Positions 16,943-25,800 of a DNA stretch of 64,000 bases are shown here, piece by piece (the first letter of the stretch is position 1; each line of letters starts with the position of its first letter). The translations under genes were made by a program, and so were the position numbers. The notes below the pieces were generated by a model, which was not told where the DNA came from, made no database searches, and was given only the letters and a program-made list of their open reading frames with translations. This DNA comes from Actinomyces dentalis DSM 19115 (lineage in GTDB: Bacteria > Actinomycetota > Actinomycetes > Actinomycetales > Actinomycetaceae), in the NCBI RefSeq assembly GCF_000429225.1, contig NZ_AUBL01000014.1:1-64000 (forward strand), given 5' to 3'.

Positions 16943-17750
16943 CTAGGCGGGGCCCTGACCGCGCAGCAGCACGCGGAGCAGTGATTCCTGCCACCAGGTG
17001 AGCATGTCGTAGGACAGGGCGGCGCCCCGCCGCCAGCGGAATTCGTCACTCTCGTGCGGGGGCGGCGCCTCCCGGGCGATGGCGTGGACGTCCTCGGCGG
17101 CCTCGGCGGAGTCGATGCCCAGCCGCTGGGCCAGGACGAGGCGCAGGTCGTTGAGCGCGCCGAGCCAGTCCTGCTCGGTCCCGGCGCTCACGCGCACCGC
17201 GCCGCGCGCCCCCGTGGGCTCGATCAGCTCGGCCATGACCCGTCGGGCGCGTTCGCTCTTGAGGGCGCGCAGGCGGCCGCGGGTCATGGCGGCCACCTCG
17301 ACGGCGATGTCGGGGTCCTCGGAGGCGTCGGGCAGGAGCGCCTCGACGAAGGGCGCGAGGGCGGCCGACGCCGCGGGCGGGCCGGCGGGCGCGGCCGGGT
17401 CGCGGCGGCCGGGGCGCTCGCCGGGGCCGGGCGCGCCGGGGCCGGGCTCCCCCGCGCCGCCGATCCCCTTGCCGGCGGGCTCCTCGATGTCGAAGTCCAG
17501 GGCCGCGAGGATCTCGGCGTCGCGGGCGGACTCGGCGGCGCGCGGCCCGCCGGGGCCGGGCGGACTCGGCGGCGCGCGGCCCGCCGGGGCCGGGCGGGGC
17601 GGCGCCCGCCGGTCGCCCGCCCCGGGGGCCGGACGGGGCGGCGCTGTCCAGGATCACCAGGACCTGGGCGAGCAGGTCGGCGAGGAATTCGAGCTCCCAG
17701 TCCTCCAGCGGGCTCTCCCAGCCGCCGTCGACCGCCTTGAAGCCGCGCAT
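16943..17750 (-). pseudogene. DUF2017 protein, frameshifted by a 34-bp tandem duplication
   Basis: The ClpS-associated DUF2017 gene (function unknown). The N-terminal part starts at the ATG at 17750, overlapping the clpS stop as TAATG, and reads MRGFKAVDGGWESPLEDWEL. The C-terminal part (PFVEALLPDASEDPDIA, TRGRLRALKSERARRVMAEL and DMLTWWQESLLRVLL) lies in a different frame and ends at 16943. Between them a perfect 34-bp tandem duplication (17524-17591) shifts the frame by one. Removing one copy joins the halves into a 257-codon ORF through RAAESARDAEILAALDFDIE. It may be a true mutation, a reversible switch or an assembly error. A GTG at 17296 could still start a 117-residue C-terminal product. 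Confidence 0.85.
17524..17591. repeat. Perfect 34-bp tandem duplication
   Basis: 17524-17557 and 17558-17591 are identical (unit begins GGGCGGACTCGGCGG), followed by six bases of a third. Because 34 is not a multiple of three it breaks the DUF2017 frame. Confidence 0.97.
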
Positions 17751-18088
17751 TACGACGCACCGCCCGCGCCCGGACCGGGGGCGTCGTCGCCGTCGCCGGC
17801 CTCCGGCTCGATCGTGGCCCGCAGCCCGTAGGAGTGCATGGCGGTGACGTCGACCTCCATGCGCTCGCGCGCCCCCCGGGAGACGACGGCGCGGCCCGTG
17901 GTGTGCACCTGCATCATGCGGCGCTCGGCCAGGTGGCGGGAGAAGCCGAAGTAGCTGCGGAAGACCCACACGACGTAGTCCATGGTGTTGACCGGGTCGT
18001 CGTGGACCACCGTGCACCAGCGGCGCAGCGGGACCGCGCGGTCCTCGGTCCGGGTCTCGGGCGAGGACACGGGGGCGCTGGCTGACAT
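17750..18088 (-). CDS. clpS: ATP-dependent Clp protease adaptor ClpS
   Basis: ClpS delivers N-degron substrates to the Clp protease. The 112-residue protein has the core WCTVVHDDPVNTMDYVVWVF, with the DDP..T..YV signature that lines the N-degron pocket, then HLAERRMMQVHTTGRAVV. It ends with an acidic Gly/Pro tail. A TACCCT -10 box lies 6 nt before the ATG (leaderless). The stop overlaps the start of the DUF2017 gene, so translational coupling is likely. Confidence 0.95.
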   Translation of the reverse strand: MSASAPVSSPETRTEDRAVPLRRWCTVVHDDPVNTMDYVVWVFRSYFGFSRHLAERRMMQVHTTGRAVVSRGARERMEVDVTAMHSYGLRATIEPEAGDGDDAPGPGAGGAS

Positions 18089-18160
18089 GGGTCAAGGGTA
18101 AGGGTATCGGTGGATGGCCGGTGCGAGCGCGCGCGCCCCGACGGCGCTAGGTTATCAGTC

Positions 18161-19555
18161 ATGACACCTACGCAGATCCCGGTCCCCGACCAGGGCTCCC
18201 CGTCAACGGCCCTGCTCACCGACAAGTACGAGCTGACGATGCTGCAGGGCGCCCTGCGCGCGGGCACCGCGCAGCGCCGCTGCGTCTTCGAGCTGTTCGG
18301 GCGCAAACTGCCCGCCTCGCGCCGCTACGGCGTCGTGGCCGGGACGGGGCGCCTTCTCGACGCCGTCGCGGCCTTCACCTTCACGCCCGCCCAGATCGAC
18401 TTCCTGCGCGCCACGGAGGTGGTCGACGACGCCACCCTGGACTACCTGCGCGACTACCGCTTCTCCGGCACGATCCGCGGTTACGCCGAGGGCGAGTGCT
18501 ACTTCTCCGGCTCCCCCCTGCTCACGGTCGAGGGGACCTTCGCCGAGGCCTGCATCCTGGAGACCCTGGCGCTGTCCATCTACAACTACGACTGCGCCGT
18601 CGCCGCGGCGGCCTCCCGCATGACCATCGCCGCGCACGGGCGGCCCTGCGTGGAGTTCGGGGCGCGCCGCGCCCACGAGCACGCCGCCGTGTCCGCCGCC
18701 CGCGCCGCCGTCGTGGGCGGCTTCGCCGGCACGAGCGACCTGGAGGCGGGCATGCGCTACGGCATCCCCACGGTGGGCACCTCCGCCCACTCCTTCACGC
18801 TCCTGCACGACACCGAGGAGGAGGCCTTCGCGGCGCAGGTCGCCTCGCTGGGGCCGGGCACGACGATCCTGGTCGACACCTACGACATCACCCGGGGCAT
18901 CGAGCGGGCCGTGGCCGCGGCCCGCGCCGGCGGCGGGGAGCTGGGGGCGGTGCGCCTGGACTCGGGCGACCTGGTGGCCGAGGCCTTCAAGGCCCGCGCC
19001 CAGCTCGACGCCCTGGGGGCCACGAGCACGAAGATCACGGTGACCAACGACCTGGACGAGTACGCGATCGCCGGCCTGGGGGCCGCCCCGGTGGACTCCT
19101 ACGGGGTGGGGACCAAGCTCGTCACCGGTTCGGGGCGCCCGACGGCGGCGCTGGTCTACAAGCTCGTCGAGCGGGCCGGCGCAGACGGCGTCATGCAGGA
19201 GGTCGCCAAGTTCTCCGAGGGGGGCAAGGCCACCGTCGGCGGACGCAAGTGGGCCGGACGGGTCCTGGACGCCGCGGGGACCGCCGTCGAGGAGCTGGTC
19301 GTCTCCGCCCGCGAGCGCGCTGAGGCGCTGGAGGCCCTGGAGCGGGCGGGGGCGCGCCCCCTCCAGGTCGAGCTCGTGCGCGACGGCGAGATCGTCGAGG
19401 CCCACCGCGGGCCCGGGGCGCTGCGGGCGGCCGCCGAGCGGCACCGGGCCGCCCGCGCCGAGCTGCCCTACGACGCCTGGCGCCTGAGCGAGGGAGAGCC
19501 GGCCGTGCCGACCCGCCGCCTGGAGCTGGACGGGCGCACGGCGCTGCACGGCTGA
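18161..19555 (+). CDS. pncB: Nicotinate phosphoribosyltransferase
   Basis: Converts nicotinate and PRPP to nicotinate mononucleotide for NAD salvage. The 464-residue protein begins LLTDKYELTMLQGALRAG, has the central EFGARRAHEH motif with the phosphorylated-His region, VGTSAHSFTLLHD, LDSGDLV and the GVGTKLVT phosphate-binding loop. ATG at 18161 is supported by a TAGGTT -10 box 7 nt upstream (leaderless). It is divergent from clpS, as in other actinobacteria. Confidence 0.96.
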   Translation: MTPTQIPVPDQGSPSTALLTDKYELTMLQGALRAGTAQRRCVFELFGRKLPASRRYGVVAGTGRLLDAVAAFTFTPAQIDFLRATEVVDDATLDYLRDYRFSGTIRGYAEGECYFSGSPLLTVEGTFAEACILETLALSIYNYDCAVAAAASRMTIAAHGRPCVEFGARRAHEHAAVSAARAAVVGGFAGTSDLEAGMRYGIPTVGTSAHSFTLLHDTEEEAFAAQVASLGPGTTILVDTYDITRGIERAVAAARAGGGELGAVRLDSGDLVAEAFKARAQLDALGATSTKITVTNDLDEYAIAGLGAAPVDSYGVGTKLVTGSGRPTAALVYKLVERAGADGVMQEVAKFSEGGKATVGGRKWAGRVLDAAGTAVEELVVSARERAEALEALERAGARPLQVELVRDGEIVEAHRGPGALRAAAERHRAARAELPYDAWRLSEGEPAVPTRRLELDGRTALHG

Positions 19556-19655
19556 GCCGGGTGGGCTGAGGCCCGCCCGGCCCGGTCCGGGCCCGCCGCC
19601 CCGGTCCGGGCCGGGCGGCCCGGTTCCGCCGGCGCCTCGGCCTCTGTCCCGATTC

Positions 19656-19728
19656 CGCGAGCGCGCAGGTTTCCAGTCGAACGCGCACCTCCCAGCCGCG
19701 CGTTCGACTGGAAACCTGCGCGCTCGCG
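19656..19728. repeat. Long hairpin repeat, type A copy 1 (31-bp stem, 11-nt loop)
   Basis: 19656-19686 and 19698-19728 are perfectly complementary over 31 bases; the arm contains GCAGGTTTCCAGTCGAACGC. The 11-nt loop is ACCTCCCAGCC. Copy 2 at 22127-22199 has identical arms and the loop in reverse complement. It lies between convergent genes and could also act as a terminator, but there is no U-run. Confidence 0.95.
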
Positions 19729-19780
19729 AATATGACGGGGCCGGGCCGCTCCGAGGTGCCGTTCTCGCCGGCTCCGCGGG

Positions 19781-21598
19781 TCAGCGCCTGCCGACGAACC
19801 AGCGGCGCAGCGTCTCCACCCGCTCGACGATCTCCTCGGTGGAGGCGGCCGCCACCTCCGGGCCGCCGCACGTGCGCCGCAGGTCGTTGTGGACGACGCC
19901 GTGGGGCTTCCCGGAGCGCCGGGCCCAGGCGGCCACGAGCTGGGAGAGCTCCTTGCGGGCGGCGGCCCGGCGCCGGGCGTCGTCGGCCCCGGAGCCGGCG
20001 CGCCGCTTCGCCGCGGCCGCCGACTCGCGCCTGCGCGCCTCGATCTGCTTGTTCTGGCGCTGGCGCAGCAGGGCGGTGACCTGCTCGGGCTCGAGCAGCC
20101 CCGGCAGCCCCAGGTACTCCTGCTCCTCGGCGCTGCCGACCACGGCGCCCGTGCCGAATTCGCCGCCGTCGAACAGGACGCGGTCGAACTCGGCGGTGGA
20201 GCCCATCGCCTCGAAGGCGCCCAGGAGGTCCTCGGAGGCCCTCTCCCGCCTATTGGCCTCGGCGATGAGCCGGTCCTCGGGGGCGGAGAACAGGCGGTCC
20301 TCCTCGCAGGGGGGCCGGCCCAGGACGTGGTCGCGGGCGACCTCCAGCTCGCCCGCCAGCTCCAGCAGCGGGGTCACCGAGGGCAGGAAGACGCTGGCGG
20401 TCTCGCCCTTGGCGCGCGAGCGCACGAAACGGCCGACCGCCTGGGCGAAGAACAGCGGCGTGGAGGTCGAGGTGGCGTAGACGCCGACGGCGAGGCGGGG
20501 CACGTCGACGCCCTCGGAGACCATGCGCACGGCCACCATCCAGCGGCCCGTGGAGGCGGCGAAGGCCTCGATGCGGCTGGAGGCGCCGGTGTCGTCGGAC
20601 AGGACGACCGTGGGCTCCTCGCCGGTGATGGTCCGCAGCCGGGCCGCGTAGGCGCGGGCCCGGGCCTGGTCGGAGGCGATGACGAGGCCCCCGGCGTCGG
20701 GCATCTGGCGGCGGACCTCGGTCAGGCGCTGGTCGGCGGCGGCCAGCACCGCGGGGATCCACTCCCCCTCCGGGTCCAGGGCGGTGCGCCAGGCCTGGGC
20801 CTGCATGTCCTTGGTCAGCGGCTCGCCCAGGCGGGCGGCGACCTCCTCGCCGGTGCGGGTGCGCCAGCGCATCTGCCCGGAGTAGCTCAGGAACATGACG
20901 GGGCGCACGACGCCGTCGCGCAGGGCGTCGGCGTAGTCGTAGGAGTAGTCGGCCCGGGAGCGCTTGATCCCTCCGCCCTCGTCGACGTAGCGCACGAAGG
21001 GGATGGGGGCGGCGTCGGAGCGGAAGGGGGTGCCGGTCAGGGCCAGGCGGCGGCGGGCCGGGGTGAAGGCCTCGCGGATGGCCTCGCCCCAGCTCAGGGC
21101 GTCCCCGCCGTGGTGGATCTCGTCGAGGACGACCAGGGTCCGTCGGGCGTCGGTGCGGGCGCGGTGGAGGTTGGGGTTGGCGGCGACCTGCGCGTAGGTC
21201 AGGGCGACGCCGTTGAAGCGCGAGCCGAGCGCGTCCTGGGAGTTGGTGTAGCTGGGGTCGATGCGGATGCCCACGCGGGCGGCCGCCTCCGCCCATTGGT
21301 ACTTCAGGTGCTCGGTGGGGCACACGATGGTGACCTGGTGGACGTCGCCGGCGGCGAGCAGCTCGGTGGCCGCGCGCAGGGCGAAGGCGGTCTTGCCCGC
21401 CCCGGGGGTGGCCACGGCGAGGAAGTCCTGCGGCATGGCGGACAGGTACTTCGCCAGCGCCGCGGCCTGCCAGGCCCGCAGGGACCCGGCCGTGCCCCGG
21501 GCGGCGCGCCGCGGATAGGCCGGGGGCAGGCTCTCCGCGGCGAAGATGGAGGGCTGAGAGGGCGAGCCGTGCGCCCGGGACCCGCGGACGGGGCTCAC
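19781..21598 (-). CDS. SF2 DEAD/DEAH-box helicase of the DUF3039 pair
   Basis: A 605-residue helicase conserved in actinobacteria beside DUF3039. Walker A ATPGAGKT at 63-70, DEIHH at 159-163, LTGTPFRSD (motif III), VRMVSEGVDVPRLAVG and QAVGRFVRSR (motif VI) are all present. A Lys/Arg/Ala-rich C-terminal region (about 500-560) precedes a small terminal domain with RSGKPHGVVHNDLRR. The GTG start is 4 nt after the DUF3039 stop, so the two are translated together. DNA or RNA substrate unknown. Confidence 0.9.
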   Translation of the reverse strand: MSPVRGSRAHGSPSQPSIFAAESLPPAYPRRAARGTAGSLRAWQAAALAKYLSAMPQDFLAVATPGAGKTAFALRAATELLAAGDVHQVTIVCPTEHLKYQWAEAAARVGIRIDPSYTNSQDALGSRFNGVALTYAQVAANPNLHRARTDARRTLVVLDEIHHGGDALSWGEAIREAFTPARRRLALTGTPFRSDAAPIPFVRYVDEGGGIKRSRADYSYDYADALRDGVVRPVMFLSYSGQMRWRTRTGEEVAARLGEPLTKDMQAQAWRTALDPEGEWIPAVLAAADQRLTEVRRQMPDAGGLVIASDQARARAYAARLRTITGEEPTVVLSDDTGASSRIEAFAASTGRWMVAVRMVSEGVDVPRLAVGVYATSTSTPLFFAQAVGRFVRSRAKGETASVFLPSVTPLLELAGELEVARDHVLGRPPCEEDRLFSAPEDRLIAEANRRERASEDLLGAFEAMGSTAEFDRVLFDGGEFGTGAVVGSAEEQEYLGLPGLLEPEQVTALLRQRQNKQIEARRRESAAAAKRRAGSGADDARRRAAARKELSQLVAAWARRSGKPHGVVHNDLRRTCGGPEVAAASTEEIVERVETLRRWFVGRR

Positions 21599-21602
21599 GG
21601 GC

Positions 21603-21983
21603 TCACTGACCGCCCCGGCCGAAGGGCGGGCGCGGGAAGCGGGGGCCCCTGCCGCCCGAGCCGCCGGGGCGCATCTCCTCGTAGATCTGCTTGCACGTGG
21701 GGCACACCGGGTACTTCGACGGGTCGCGCCCCGGCGTCCAGACCTTGCCGCACAGGGCGACGACGGGGCGCCCGGTGGCGGCCGCCGCGGCGATCTTGTC
21801 CTTGCGCACGTAGTGGGCGAAGCGGTCGGCGTCGCCGTCGTCGGTGGACTGGAGCTCCTCGCGCTCCAGGACGGCGGTGCCCGCGGACTGGGAGGGTTCG
21901 GAGAGCGGTCGACCGGGTTCGGCGGGGCCGGAGGGATCAGCGGTATCGGTGCCGACGGCGATCGGCTCGAGAGGCTCGCTCAT
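21603..21983 (-). CDS. DUF3039 protein (putative zinc-binding)
   Basis: A 126-residue actinobacterial conserved protein. The C-terminal half has the family core ADRFAHYVRKDKI and VALCGKVWTPGRDP followed by YPVCPTCKQIYEEM; the three cysteines suggest a metal site. The N-terminal half is acidic and disordered. ATG at 21983 is supported by TAGACT 7 nt upstream (leaderless). Function unknown; pairing with the downstream helicase suggests a shared process. Confidence 0.85.
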   Translation of the reverse strand: MSEPLEPIAVGTDTADPSGPAEPGRPLSEPSQSAGTAVLEREELQSTDDGDADRFAHYVRKDKIAAAAATGRPVVALCGKVWTPGRDPSKYPVCPTCKQIYEEMRPGGSGGRGPRFPRPPFGRGGQ

Positions 21984-22055
21984 AGCGGTCAGTCTAGGCC
22001 CGGCCCGCGGGTCCGAACTTCGGCGATTCTGTGGGACCCGTCTCCCCCCTTCGCC

Positions 22056-22093
22056 GGAACCGGCGGAGAAGTCCCGCGAGACCAGCGGGAACG
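22056..22093. repeat. Dispersed ACCGGCGGAAA repeat, copy 2
   Basis: GGAACCGGCGGAGAAG followed by CGCGAGACCAGCGGGAAC, a diverged form of 11441-11478. It adjoins hairpin type A copy 2. The same arrangement, inverted and more diverged, adjoins copy 1 near 19750-19790. Confidence 0.7.
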
Positions 22094-22126
22094 GCGCCTC
22101 GGGCCGGAGCCGGGCCCCGTCATATC

Positions 22127-22199
22127 CGCGAGCGCGCAGGTTTCCAGTCGAACGCGCGGCTGGGAGGTGCGCGTTCGACTGGAAACCTGCGCGCTCGCG
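22127..22199. repeat. Long hairpin repeat, type A copy 2
   Basis: 31-base perfect arms (22127-22157, 22169-22199) identical to those at 19656-19728, with loop GGCTGGGAGGT, the reverse complement of the copy 1 loop. Similarity continues outside both arms (for example ATATGACGGGGCC on one side and CCCGGTT/CAGAG sequence on the other), so the true repeat is longer, about 150 bp. The two copies are inverted around the DUF3039-helicase pair. Confidence 0.95.
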
Positions 22200-22258
22200 G
22201 AACCGGGGCAGAGACCGGGCCGCCGGCGGGGCGGCCCGCCGGCCCGGGCCGGCGGGCC

Positions 22259-22999
22259 TCAGTCCGCCCGGCTCAGACGGGCGGCGGCGTCCCGGTCGAC
22301 CAGGACCAGGGCGTCGGGGTGGCGCTGCATGACGGAGGCGGGCCAGTCCTCGCTCACCTCGCCCTCGACGAGGTGAGCGATCGCCTCGGCCTTGTTCGAG
22401 CCCGTGGCGATGAGCACGAGCTTGCGGGCCTCCATGATGGTGCCCAGGCCCTGGGTGAGGCAGTGCGTGGGGACCGCGTCGATGTCGCCGTCGAAGAAGC
22501 GGGCGTTGTCGCGGCGCGTCTGCTCCGTCAGGACGCCCACGTGGGTGCGCGAGTCGAGCGGGCCGCCGGGCTCGTTGAAGCCGATGTGCCCGTCGGAGCC
22601 GATGCCCAGGATCTGCAGGTCGCAGTAGCCGGCCGCGGCCATGGCCGCCTCGTAGTCCTCGCAGGCGGCCTGCAGGTCGGGGTTGAGGGCGTCGGGGCCG
22701 TGCAGCGCGCCGGGCCGCATGTCGACGCGCGAGCGCAGGTTGCGCTCCATGAAGGTGGCGTAGCGCTCCGGGTGGTCCTCGGGCAGGCCCACGTACTCGT
22801 CGAGCATGAATCCGGTGACCTTCGCGAAGGAGATCCGCCCGGCCCGGCAGCGCCGGGCGAGCTCGTCGTACAGGGGCAGCGGACTCGATCCGGTGGCGGT
22901 TCCCAGCACCGCGTCGGGCTTGCGCGCGAGCAGGTCCTCGATGGCGTCGGCGGCCCGGTCGGCGATCTGGGACGCGGTGTCCAGGACGATGAGTTCCAT
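22259..22999 (-). CDS. nagB: Glucosamine-6-phosphate deaminase
   Basis: Converts glucosamine-6-phosphate to fructose-6-phosphate and ammonia, the last step of amino-sugar and sialic-acid catabolism. The 246-residue protein shows GTATGSSPLPLYDEL (phosphate loop), GFMLDEYVGLP with the catalytic Asp, and GIGSDGHIGFNEPG with the catalytic His. The ATG has GAGGGAGAA upstream. It is not in the nan operon but 3.3 kb from its end. nagA is not present in this window. Confidence 0.96.
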   Translation of the reverse strand: MELIVLDTASQIADRAADAIEDLLARKPDAVLGTATGSSPLPLYDELARRCRAGRISFAKVTGFMLDEYVGLPEDHPERYATFMERNLRSRVDMRPGALHGPDALNPDLQAACEDYEAAMAAAGYCDLQILGIGSDGHIGFNEPGGPLDSRTHVGVLTEQTRRDNARFFDGDIDAVPTHCLTQGLGTIMEARKLVLIATGSNKAEAIAHLVEGEVSEDWPASVMQRHPDALVLVDRDAAARLSRAD

Positions 23000-23072
23000 G
23001 GTTCTCCCTCTGGTCGGTCGGCGGCCCCGGGGCGGTGACGCCGGGCCCGCGCAGGTCCATTCGGCCCCCAGA

Positions 23073-24824
23073 TTAGCGGGCCTCCTCGTGGCCCGGCCAG
23101 GAGCGGATGGTGGTCAGGATCCGGACCCCGCGCGAGTCCAGCAGGCGACCGCCGACGGCGATGCCCGCCCAGGCCGCCCCCGCGCCCCACAGGGCCCCGG
23201 CGGCCAGGAACGGCCAGCCCCAGCCCCAGGCCCCGGCCAGCGCCATGACGGCGAAGCCCGCGATGACGGGCGCGGCGGCCAGGCCGATGACCCCCATGCC
23301 GACCATCTGCACGAGCGCGGCGATGAGGGCCGTGCCCGAGGTCCGCGACTTCATGGGGCTGTCCCCGGGCGCATTGACCTCGTAGGGCAGCAGGACGCCG
23401 GTCAGGCTGGACCAGGCCAGGGCGCATCCGTACAGCGCCGCGCTCAGCCCGCCCACCGCCGGCAGGGCGCGCCACAGGCCGGTCCACGCCCCGCCGCCCA
23501 GCGCGAGCACCGCGATGACGGGCGCCTGCCACAGGGCCGCCGCCGCAATGCGCCCGAGCCGGTCGTCGCGTCCGCGCACGGAGGCGGACACCTGCGTCCA
23601 CAGCGCGGTGGAGTCGAAGGCGAGGTCGTTGTGCAGGCCCCAGCCGGACAGGAGGGCCGCCAGGACCGGTGCGGCCAGGAGCACCGCCGGGGCCCGCCCC
23701 GGGGCCAGGGAGGCCGTCTCGCCGGCGTCGACGATCGAGGTCCGCCCCATGGCGATCATGACGGCGAGCAGAACGGGCATGACCACCAGGGAGATGGCCT
23801 GGACGAGGTAGCGCGGGTCGGCGCGCCAGTAGCGCAGGCACCGCGCGGCGACGGCGGCCGCCGGGGAGGGCATGACCCTCTCCAGCCGCCGGTGCCAGGG
23901 CAGGACGCGGGCCGTGCCCGCCGCGCCCGCGCCGCCGGTCCCGCCCGAGGCGCCCGCCGCGCCCGCGCCCGCCTGCGCGCCGCCCTCCGCGGCGCCGTCG
24001 TAGGCCCGCGAGTGCGCGTCGGAGCGCACCGGGCCGGTCATGACGCGCCCCACGACCCGCTCCCACACGGGCGCCAGCGCCGCCGGCAGCGCGAGGGCCG
24101 CCGCGCTCAGTCCGATGGCGGCGGCCGTCTCGCCCCGGGCCAGGTGGCCGGGGGCGGCCAGCGCCCACCCGAAGGGCGTCAGCCCCGCCACCCGGGCGGC
24201 CGTGCGCAGGCCCTCCATGTCGATGCTGTCGAGCCGGGCGCCGAGGTTGAGCAGGGAGGGCGCCAGGGAGACGAGGAGGATCGCCAGGACGGCGATCACT
24301 CCGGCCCGGTCGCGCCCGCGCCGCGACGTCGAGACGCCGGCGCCGATGACGACGACGCGGCTGAGCAGGACGCAGGTGGCCAGGGCGGCGGGGGCCAGGG
24401 CGAGGGCGAGGAGCGCGGCCCCCCACTGCCCGGCGACGGCCCACACGAGGACGGGCAGGAGCAGCCCCGCCCCCGTGATCACGCCGGGCACGCCGGTGGC
24501 CGCGGCGACCGCGAGCCCGATGGCCAGGGGGCGCGAGGGCGCCGTCCAGGCGGCCATGGCCCTGGGGTCGAGGGTGGAGTCGACGCCGGTGAGCATGAGC
24601 GGGACGAGGGCCCAGCCCAGGACGGTGAGGGCGCCGGCGGCGGCCAGGACCGGCGCCGCCGCGTCGGCGCCGAGGCCGCCCAGGCCGATCGCCCCGGCCA
24701 CGAGCGCCAGGAGCAGCCCGAGCCCGTACAGGGCCCCCACGATGGTGCCGATGAGGGCCCAGACGTTGGCCCTGAGCGAGTTGAGGGTCAGGCGCCATCT
24801 CAGTCGGACGAGGGTCGCAACCAC
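23073..24824 (-). CDS. ABC transporter permease, multi-pass
   Basis: A 583-residue integral membrane protein with about twelve hydrophobic segments in two halves separated by a Gly/Ala-rich polar loop (about 260-300). It starts VVATLVRLRWRLTLNSLRANVW, as in ABC-2-type exporter permeases. GTG at 24824 is chosen because GGGAGGAG lies 7 nt upstream; this overlaps the end of the ATPase gene by 25 nt, implying translational coupling. Substrate unknown. Confidence 0.85.
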   Translation of the reverse strand: MVATLVRLRWRLTLNSLRANVWALIGTIVGALYGLGLLLALVAGAIGLGGLGADAAAPVLAAAGALTVLGWALVPLMLTGVDSTLDPRAMAAWTAPSRPLAIGLAVAAATGVPGVITGAGLLLPVLVWAVAGQWGAALLALALAPAALATCVLLSRVVVIGAGVSTSRRGRDRAGVIAVLAILLVSLAPSLLNLGARLDSIDMEGLRTAARVAGLTPFGWALAAPGHLARGETAAAIGLSAAALALPAALAPVWERVVGRVMTGPVRSDAHSRAYDGAAEGGAQAGAGAAGASGGTGGAGAAGTARVLPWHRRLERVMPSPAAAVAARCLRYWRADPRYLVQAISLVVMPVLLAVMIAMGRTSIVDAGETASLAPGRAPAVLLAAPVLAALLSGWGLHNDLAFDSTALWTQVSASVRGRDDRLGRIAAAALWQAPVIAVLALGGGAWTGLWRALPAVGGLSAALYGCALAWSSLTGVLLPYEVNAPGDSPMKSRTSGTALIAALVQMVGMGVIGLAAAPVIAGFAVMALAGAWGWGWPFLAAGALWGAGAAWAGIAVGGRLLDSRGVRILTTIRSWPGHEEAR

Positions 24825-25609
24825 GACAGCTCCTCCCTGGCGGCCGGGCCGCCGACGAGCTGGGTGAAGCGGTCCTCCAGGTCCTCTCCGGCGGCCACCT
24901 GCGCCGTCGTTCCGGCGGTGAGGACCCGCCCGCGGGCGATGATGGCCACGTGGGTGCACAGGCGCTGCACGGTGGCCATGACGTGGCTGGAGATGATGAC
25001 GGTGCCGCCCGCGGCGGCGAAGTCGGCCAGGATGCTCTGGATGGTGCGGGCCGAGATGGGGTCGACGGCCTCGAAGGGCTCGTCGAGGACGAGCACGGAG
25101 GGCGAGTGCACCAGGGCGCAGGCCAGGTGGACCTTCTTGCGCATGCCTGCGGAGTAGTCGGCCACGAGGGTGGTGCCGGCCTCCCACAGGCCCAGGACGT
25201 GGAGGAGCTGGGTGGCGCGGGGGACGACGACGTCGCGCCCCAGGCCGCGCAGGAGGCCGGAGTAGGTGACCAGCTCCAGGCCGTTGAGCCGGTCGAAGGT
25301 GCGCAGCCCGTCGGGCAGCACGCCCAGGAGCGCCTTGGCGCGCAGGGGGTCGGCCCACACGTCCACGCCGTGGACCAGGGCGCGCCCGGCGTCGGGCACG
25401 AGGAGCCCGGTGGCCATGGACAGGGTCGTCGTCTTGCCTGCGCCGTTGGGGCCGACGACGCCGTAGATGGAGCCGGTCGGCACGGTGAGGTCGAGCATGT
25501 TGACGGCGATCTTCTGGCCGAAGGCCTTGGCCAGGCCCTGGCAGATCAGGGCGGGGGCCGACGGCGCGCCGTCGGGCGCGGGGCGGGGGGCGTCCCCGGT
25601 GCTGTTCAT
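24800..25609 (-). CDS. ABC transporter ATP-binding protein
   Basis: A 269-residue ATPase that should energise the overlapping permease. Motifs: Walker A GPNGAGKTT (about 54-62), signature YSAGMRKK, Walker B VLVLDEPFEAVD and switch His in ISSHVMAT. The domain is of the exporter/DrrA class. A TAGCCT -10 box lies 6 nt before the ATG (leaderless). Confidence 0.93.
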   Translation of the reverse strand: MNSTGDAPRPAPDGAPSAPALICQGLAKAFGQKIAVNMLDLTVPTGSIYGVVGPNGAGKTTTLSMATGLLVPDAGRALVHGVDVWADPLRAKALLGVLPDGLRTFDRLNGLELVTYSGLLRGLGRDVVVPRATQLLHVLGLWEAGTTLVADYSAGMRKKVHLACALVHSPSVLVLDEPFEAVDPISARTIQSILADFAAAGGTVIISSHVMATVQRLCTHVAIIARGRVLTAGTTAQVAAGEDLEDRFTQLVGGPAAREELSWLRPSSD

Positions 25610-25714
25610 GGCCTCAGGCTAGGCGGTCGGCGGGACCGGGGCCTCATCCGCCGGGACGACGGGCCCCGCCCCGCACCTCCTCCCCCGGTCCCATCCGGGC
25701 CGCGCGCGAACGCC

Positions 25715-25746
25715 GGGGGCGCGCCACCGGGTGGTGGCGCGCCCCC
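25715..25746 (-). terminator. Candidate HU-gene terminator
   Basis: GGGGGCGCGCCACC (25715-25728) pairs perfectly with GGTGGCGCGCCCCC (25733-25746) around GGGT, a 14-bp stem 55 nt past the HU stop. No U-run. Confidence 0.6.
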
Positions 25747-25800
25747 GCTCCCGGTCCCGGCCGCGCGCGGCGGCGCCGTCGGGCGGGTCCGGTCATGCGC

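Noticed and set aside
17284-17760. Separate small gene between clpS and murI
   Set aside because: Arg/Pro-rich frame shadowing the broken DUF2017 gene; conserved sequence lies in the other two minus frames.
19656-19728. Hairpin repeats interpreted simply as intrinsic terminators
   Set aside because: Stems of 29-31 bp with conserved arms in several places, inverted loops and no U-run argue for a repeat family; termination as a side effect remains possible.
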